In this document: piece after piece, positions 58,291 through 64,000 of the stretch
How positions within the stretch are numbered: position 1 is the stretch's first letter
Layout of the letters: each line of letters starts with the position of its first letter
NCBI RefSeq assembly: GCF_037126465.1
Contig: NC_088206.1
Location: forward strand, 15,418,702 to 15,482,701
DNA: 64,000 nt
Direction of reading: 5' to 3'
Origin: Ornithodoros turicata
Taxonomy: Eukaryota > Arthropoda > Arachnida > Ixodida > Argasidae
Program-made: the position numbers and the translations under genes
Notes under the pieces: generated by a model
The model's input: only the letters and a program-made list of their open reading frames with translations
The model's database searches: none
What the model was told of the DNA's origin: nothing

Positions 58291-58938
58291 CAGAGTTGTG
58301 CATTACAAAGTAATGCGTTGCTTCTCGGAAACGAGTAATGATAATGAGTTACATTTTGTGGAGGAGTATTGAGTAATGTAACGACATGACATTTTGGCCC
58401 TGTAATGCGTAATTGACGTTACTCATTGCTTGGGTCGAAAATTGTCTCAAGTCAGCAGTGACGAATTGGGCCTGGTACAGTCAAGGAAAATCCGAAAGCT
58501 ATTTTTGCCGAGCCACCTTTCTGGACGTCAAGAACTAGGGCAGAGTTCATGTGGAGTATTTGAAGACCGACTGCTTCTGCGCGCTACAGTTTATATTATC
58601 AGTGATTGGTCGTTTAGATTATGCGTATACTGCTCAGATCTCTGGACGAAATCGACATAGGTAGCGATTTTCAGAAGCTGTAATTACTATACTGGTAATG
58701 TGTAACTAAAAGACTAATCAAGTGTCTCTAAGTACCGTTTCAGACACCACATAGGGCTGTGTGGGAGACTTCTGGGAAAATGTAATGCCAAAGTAAATGC
58801 CATTACTCGATTAAAGTAATGACATTAGTAATGCATTACTGTAAGCATGAAAAAGTAGTGAATAATGCACTACGTTACTTTCAAAACTGTAATGAGTAAT
58901 GGTAACGCATTACAAAAAAGTAATTTCTCCAACACTGG
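58291..58938. mobile_element. hAT-like non-autonomous element with TAATG-rich ends
   Basis: CAGAGTTGTGCATTACAAAG opens the element, and AATTTCTCCAACACTG closes it. The CAGAGTTG/CAACACTG ends fit hAT-type TIRs. Both ends are filled with GTAATGCATTACT-like words. A clear 8-bp target duplication was not found, although CCTAGC occurs just outside both ends. Confidence 0.5.
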
Positions 58939-59160
58939 AACCTAGCGTACGCACACTCCATTTTTTGTTCTCCTTCACCTTCTCTCCCTCTCTCTTTCGA
59001 AAAACAGTGCTTCAGAAGAGGGTACACAAACGATGTGGGGTGCCCGTGAAATTTGGGGACGTCACGATGCACGCCCAGAACCCAATCCCTGTTTTCCGCT
59101 TTGAGGACGCGCAGTATAACGTCGGTGCCCAAATTCGCCCCAAAGTGAACATGTCTCGCC

Positions 59161-59711
59161 CTACACTCTAAGAAAAAAAGGAGTACTTTTACTCCTTTTG
59201 GGGAGTAAATGCATTGCCACAAAAAATAGTCCCTTTTGGGACTAAATGCACGGGAGTAAATGAATGTCACAGAGTGAAGACCGCATTTCACGCGCTGTCG
59301 TAAGAGTCCCAGGTACATAATTGGTGCGCATGCATGAAAATACTTTGAAGCAAACCGTCAACCGTGATATATCGAGTGATATAAAATCTTGCGCCATACT
59401 AGGGCACAATTTGCGAAGAAAGATGCGCTAACTGTTTCTTACTCTGTGTGGCTGGAAAATTGCTACGTTGTCTGAGTTATACAGCCTTATGCCCTTCAAA
59501 TTGACCAAGGGCACATATTTAGGGTGACTATTGCATTCAGGAGACAATTCGTGAAGTTTAGTGACAATTTGCAGTCCTGGGGAGTAAATGTCGGGACTAA
59601 ATTGTCGGGACTAAATGTTGGGTTAGGGGAGTAAAATGGGGAGTAATTGCAGACTAGTTGAGTAGAAGCTGCAATTACTCCCCGTTTTACTCCTTTTTTA
59701 CTTAGAGTGTA
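59161..59711. mobile_element. TA-flanked MITE, CACTCTAAG termini
   Basis: TA-CACTCTAAGAAAAAAAGGAG at 59161 and CTTTTTTACTTAGAGTG-TA at 59711. Many GGGGAGTAAAT and GGGACTAAAT words lie inside both ends. Terminus resembles the CACTCTTA family, but the interior is unrelated. Confidence 0.8.
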
Positions 59712-59787
59712 GTGCACTGAGGTATGGTATCGCAGTTGCTGCGATGAAACACCTAATCCCATCGTCATTCGTGTATAGTTGTTGTTT
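59710..59787 (+). mobile_element. Retroelement 3' tail
   Basis: GAGGTATGGTATCGCAGTTG, GATGAAACACCTAATCCCAT, CGTCATTCGTGTATAGTTGT. Closely matches 9067-9147 and abuts the MITE end. Confidence 0.55.
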
Positions 59788-60122
59788 CGCTATAGCGTGT
59801 AGCGCGATATGTTGCGAGAAGGCTATATAGCCACGGAAAAGTAAAAGAAAACGCATCGTTTAGTGTAACATAAATTCAACAGCGATATTTGGGACGAAAG
59901 CTCGAGTATTTTTCAAATGAAGTGAACTTCGAAGGCGAAATGGGTACTGTGGCAACCGTTTGATGTTGCTATAAGCGCAACGTGCTTGCGTTTTGGGTTG
60001 CGGTGAAGCTCTATCGCGTTGCCTTCGTTTGCGCCCGCGTTACGCTCAGTTTTCTGGGAGCGCTAAAATTTGACCACAATGGGACGAGGAGTCGTCACTG
60101 CGTATCGCGCGAAACAATGTTG

Positions 60123-60276
60123 AGTTTTAATGCATCCTATACACTATCACCTTTGCGTACGTATGGGATAGCGTGGTGGTTGTGCGCACTGCGCGAAGCT
60201 CTCTTTATGGTTTGCGCGTGCGCAGAACGCTATCCCATACGTTCGTAAAGGCGATAGCGTACGGTACACTAAAACT
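60123..60276. repeat. Imperfect hairpin, ~50-bp arms
   Basis: AGTTTTAATGCATCCTATAC through CGTATGGGATAGCG is mirrored by CGCTATCCCATACG through GTACACTAAAACT. The loop is about 50 nt and rich in TGCGC. Confidence 0.75.
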
Positions 60277-61099
60277 CTCTATTCTAAGACGCTTGAATAG
60301 CGTGCGCACGATCGGCGCAAAAATTTTGGTGTGGACGATGCGTGCGCAGTGTGAGCGGCGCTATTTCCTTCCGTTTTTGCGCGAGGAATACCAAAACCTT
60401 CAAACATGAGACAAAAATGATTTTCCAACGAAACGAAACAGTGACGCGAATGTTATGTGTCAAGCTACCCGCTATACTGCACTGCCCATATAACCGCCTT
60501 GCACAATTTTCTTCTTCGCTGTACCAATTTGCTCAACATCGAGTATATAGGCAAGATCGGCAAGTGTTGAGCCAGAGAGTTGAAAGCGCAAGAGCCACTG
60601 GCTGATACGCAGTATGTTGCTGAGAGAGAGAGCGCTTTCCGGAATCAATATTGACAGAAATATCTGACCTTCCAGTACATACAATGTTCGTCGCTATTCA
60701 AGGCCACACACATACACGCCGATTGCACGCGAATATACAACAGCCCTGGGAGAACGTGAACGGATTTTGACAAAAGCTTCATGGAAGCAGCATTCTTTGT
60801 GGCATCGCCCTGCACGACATTTAGGTTTGTAAGTATAGCGCTGGAGCATATCTAGGCGATGCGTGCAGTATCGTTCTCTAGCCCTGTTTACTTCTTCTTC
60901 CTCTTGTTATCTTTCACGATACGTAGTATAGGCCGTGGAAAGAGCGTGAATCACGTCTCGGGTGCATTTCTAAACGTGACACAATCTCCAGAACCGTAAC
61001 ATGTACTATGTAAGCATGAAAAACGACGGGATGGCATGAAGGAATCGGTGAAATAACGCAGTGGTAACCGTACATACTAAGTTAAAGACGTTTACTTGC
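60277..61099. other. Unrecognised DNA
   Basis: (GA)n near 60622-60632. No gene or bounded repeat recognised. Confidence 0.4.
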
Positions 61100-61710
61100 A
61101 TAAAGGTCAATGCACTTCGTCGGACCAGCGGTGTAGTCCATTGGACACGGCATCTGCTGGAAGGTAGTCCGCTCGAGAACCACCATCGTTTATTCACTCT
61201 GAGGTTTTCCTTTGGGTTTTCGGCAGGTTTTCCATGCGCATAAGCTGTTTTCACATGACGTCAGACGAACGTGTTTGGTCGCCGTGGTGGTGGTCACTTT
61301 TTCGGCGCAGCTGCCGAGATTATCTAGCATTTGTTCGATAACGAAGCCTTGAGTGGTGTTTTGAAACCCGGTCGCGTCCGTGCCCTTCTTTTATCCCGAA
61401 GACACTTCGTCATTGTCGTTCTCACATTTTCTTTTACGAAAACTATGGTTGTCGCATTGAAAAATAGCGCAGTTTGTCATCTTTCAATGCCGCTAGCACG
61501 AAAAGTGACCACCAGTGGGAGCAGCTTACGAGCATGCCACGTCACTGCCACGTCACAATGTAACGTAGGTGAAAACTCCCTATAACGGCACAGTTGTCCA
61601 GTGAAGTAGGCCCAGTACGCTTACCCCCTACTCCTTCCTGCTTATAGGGTCTCAAAAGATGGGCGCGTGCATCGTGGCGACGTTACAGCTACAAGACTTA
61701 CAAAAAAAAT
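61100..61710 (+). mobile_element. SINE split by a later insertion
   Basis: CTGAGGTTTTCCTTTGGGTT (61199-61218) resembles the SINE middle, and CGGCACAGTTGTCCAGTGAA with CCCCCTACTCCTTCCTGCT (61587-61650) resembles its 3' part. Between them, about 61240-61583 starts and ends with loosely inverted TRAGSWGTTTTCAC words, so a small foldback element may have inserted there. Confidence 0.35.
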
Positions 61711-62149
61711 ATAAGAAAATAAAGAAACTACTAAATTATTTCAATTCAGCCGTTTATTTCCCCATTCGGCGATGGGTGGGGCCCGGGGAGAAGCCCCAAA
61801 GTGCAGCTTGACGAGCCCACCGGCCCATACAACTCCAAAATATTTCCGAAATGCTCAAATTCCAAAATAATCGCCTTTCGTGAGCATAGTGCGTTGTTAG
61901 TTAAAAATAAATGGCATCGTGAAGGAAAATCGTTTTTGTTGTTTTCGGCCTTTTACAGACGACACGCGCTCACGCGGGTTCTCGACGGCCGCGAGAACGA
62001 CGCAAGGAAGTGCTGGAGAAACAGCGTGCGCACCCAAATCCCAAAGCGCGGTTCGCCTTCTGGACGTGCGCAGTGGCGACGACGTAAGGCGCTTGTGTCC
62101 GCTGTTCTAAAGCTCTATATTCTAAAGAAAGCATGGCGGCATGTCGCTC

Positions 62150-62300
62150 GGCGGCAGTGTGCGACCTTCAGCGGGAACCGTGCCAGTATTCACCTTGCAG
62201 TGTATGAAGAGAAAACCCAGGGAAACCACCCAGACAAGTACAGTCGATGCCAAGATTTGGACCCGAGCCTTCTGATAGGGCTAGCGCAGAAACACACAAA
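62150..62300 (-). mobile_element. tRNA-derived SINE fragment
   Basis: On the minus strand: a decayed B box (GGGTCCAAATC), CTGGGTGGTTTCCCTGGGTT, then GGCACGGTTCCCGCTGAAGG. It overlaps a chance plus-strand frame. Confidence 0.65.
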
Positions 62301-63183
62301 CAAAAGTAAGCACTTGGTCTTCTGACGCGGAAGGGTGAACTGTGCAAGTCCGCTCGCTCTGCCGTTGCCACGCGATTTCCAGCGATATCCACGCAATTTC
62401 ACGCAATATCCACGCAGAGCGCAATATCCGTATTATAGACTTGCGCGAATATTCGTATTTTTCGTATTACAAAGCGAATAATTCTGCATTCCCTTCTATT
62501 TTTTTTTTTCCGGATCGAATACGAAATTCTATATATTCGAATTTCTAATCGAATCAATGCTCCTTCCAAATCGAATATATTGGAATGGTTCCGGAAACGG
62601 CAAAAGAGAGTACATAAAACGGAGTTAGCGCAACTGCATATTCTGGTCCGCATGAATACATCGCGTGTCCATGCTGTGCTCATGTTTATATCTGCACACG
62701 GGATGGTCAAACTGAGAGCGAAAGTAGTTTACGGGGTCATATTGCAATTTGATCTTTTTCTACTTTGTTCTAGATCACAAAAAATGCGTACACGAACGAC
62801 GAATGATATGTGTCGGGTAGCAGCTTTCATTTACGCCTGAAGCCTTTTTTTATCGGTGTAGATATCTGTGACTGATAGGCAAACATCAACCAAGTGAACC
62901 GTGCATGTGTAGTGGCGATGAAGCGTTGTATGGGTACACCTTTGGCGTTCGTGCTGTGTCGTATAGGTGAAACAAGGACAGCGTGACGTATCTGACGTTG
63001 GATGATGACGTTGTTTCATGGGAATTGGACTAATGCCATTGTTGTTTGTTCTGAAGCCTTTGTTTAATGAAACGTGAACACCTCACACACACCGATCTAG
63101 CGTTGTGTATGGTCTGAAGGATCTGTTGCAAGGTTGTTGAGCCCGTTGTGAGTCTCGCATATTTTCCTATATTTTTATTTACG
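62301..63183. other. Unrecognised DNA
   Basis: Short CCACGCAATWTC repeats at 62367-62415 and CGAATAT-rich DNA at 62440-62580. No gene recognised. Confidence 0.4.
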
Positions 63184-63592
63184 TACAGTGCACCCTCGTT
63201 ATAGTAAAATTTTAGATTTTTTAATTATCGCTTTATTAGAAATTTCGCTCTGTCCCGGTTGAAATACATGCGCTTCGAACTGCATTATTCGAAGTGTACT
63301 GCCAGCCGACTGTGCTTATTTCGAACTCCGAGTCGGCGAAAACTCGTAGAGCAGGTACAGAGGTACTGTTTTAAAGCTTTCCTGCACTTGGTATTAATAG
63401 ACTACCAACGGGCTCATCACCAATGTTTATTTGCTTGCTTTAAGCCTTGTTTCATGGCTCCCGCGGTGCTTCGGCGCTCTTCTGAGGCTGCTGCCACTGT
63501 TTTTGTTGCACGTCCGCTTTTATCGAATTTCTGCTTATATCGAATTTGTTCCCGAACACACTGAGTTCGTTATAACGAGCTTTCATCCCATA
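63184..63592. mobile_element. pogo/Tigger-like MITE remnant
   Basis: TA-CAGTGCACCCTCGTTATAGT matches pogo/Tigger termini (CAGTG...CTCGTTATAACGAA). The other end is TTCGTTATAACGAGCTTTCA, decayed at its outermost bases, before TA near 63591. Internal CGAATTT/TTATCGAA words are also typical. No transposase. Confidence 0.55.
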
Positions 63593-64000
63593 CGAAACTC
63601 CGTGTAATCGTTTTACGTCCGTCTGATTTCCCCTCTGTCAGTTTCACTTTTCTTCCTTTTCCTTCTCTCTTGAATTCTAGGTATCTAAATTGACCTCAAT
63701 TTATTTACCCTTTATTGCAGCTCTGGCTGCATAAGGTTTATCAAAGTTTTCCTCACAATATAACCACAAACTCGGCCTGTCGGCATCTCGGCTTGTTATC
63801 ATGCAAGGTTTTCCTATTTAGCCAGTAGCCCTGACCGGGTCGTAACGTCTGCTTTTCTTTTCCATATCTTATCTAATCTCGTCCATGACCAGGAAAAAGA
63901 AGTGCGCAAGGGTGAAAAACAACGGCTGACCGTTTAATGATGGCAGTGTCAGGAAACTGGTCGGTCGCCCACGGGCAAGTTACACTAACATCATTTCTCA
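63593..64000. other. Unrecognised DNA
   Basis: No reading frame or repeat of note to the end of the window. Confidence 0.4.

Noticed and set aside
61801..62325. 174-codon plus-strand frame
   Set aside because: Its C-terminal third is a SINE read antisense, and the rest is Arg/Lys-rich with no pattern.

Overview
The window is eukaryotic, repeat-rich DNA from an arthropod, most likely a tick (Acari: Ixodida). I base the tick call on remembered families. There are several copies of a tRNA-derived SINE with a B box, a GCCGGCTGTGCTGTCTGG core and a CGGCACAGTTCCC segment, as in tick Ruka-type SINEs. There are also palindromic TA- and TTAA-flanked MITEs and retroelement tails ending in (GTT)n. No rRNA, intact tRNA, CRISPR, operon or confidently assigned host gene was found.

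Layout. 1-9 kb: TTAA- and TA-flanked MITEs, a perfect 56-bp palindrome, a 2.6-kb imperfect inverted repeat, the 3' end of a non-LTR retrotransposon and two foldback elements. 9-16 kb: hairpins and a SINE nested in a TAACG-rich element, then little of note. 16.8-22.3 kb: two non-autonomous elements that share an exact 660-bp segment, MITE insertion included. 22.5-22.9 kb (minus): a possible terminal exon of a host gene with an AATAAA downstream. 23.2-26.0 kb: a dead mariner on the minus strand, carrying two later insertions. 29.4-33.0 kb: a 3.6-kb element bounded by inverted arrays of a ~17-bp unit and a 9-bp target duplication; I cannot assign it to a family with confidence. 34.7-37.9 kb: a nested cluster of SINEs, Penelope-like fragments with decayed hammerhead motifs, a 101-bp perfect palindrome and a 5'-truncated Ty3/gypsy integrase plus LTR. 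39-64 kb: retroelement tails, more MITEs, SINE copies, hAT-like and pogo-like remnants, and long stretches with no recognisable content.

Nothing here works as a pathway. The coherent story is a transposon graveyard with nested insertions whose order can be read from their boundaries. The only protein sequences I recognise are mariner transposase, gypsy integrase and a LINE ORF2 C-terminus. The mariner and LINE reading frames are broken; the integrase frame is open but the element has lost its 5' part.
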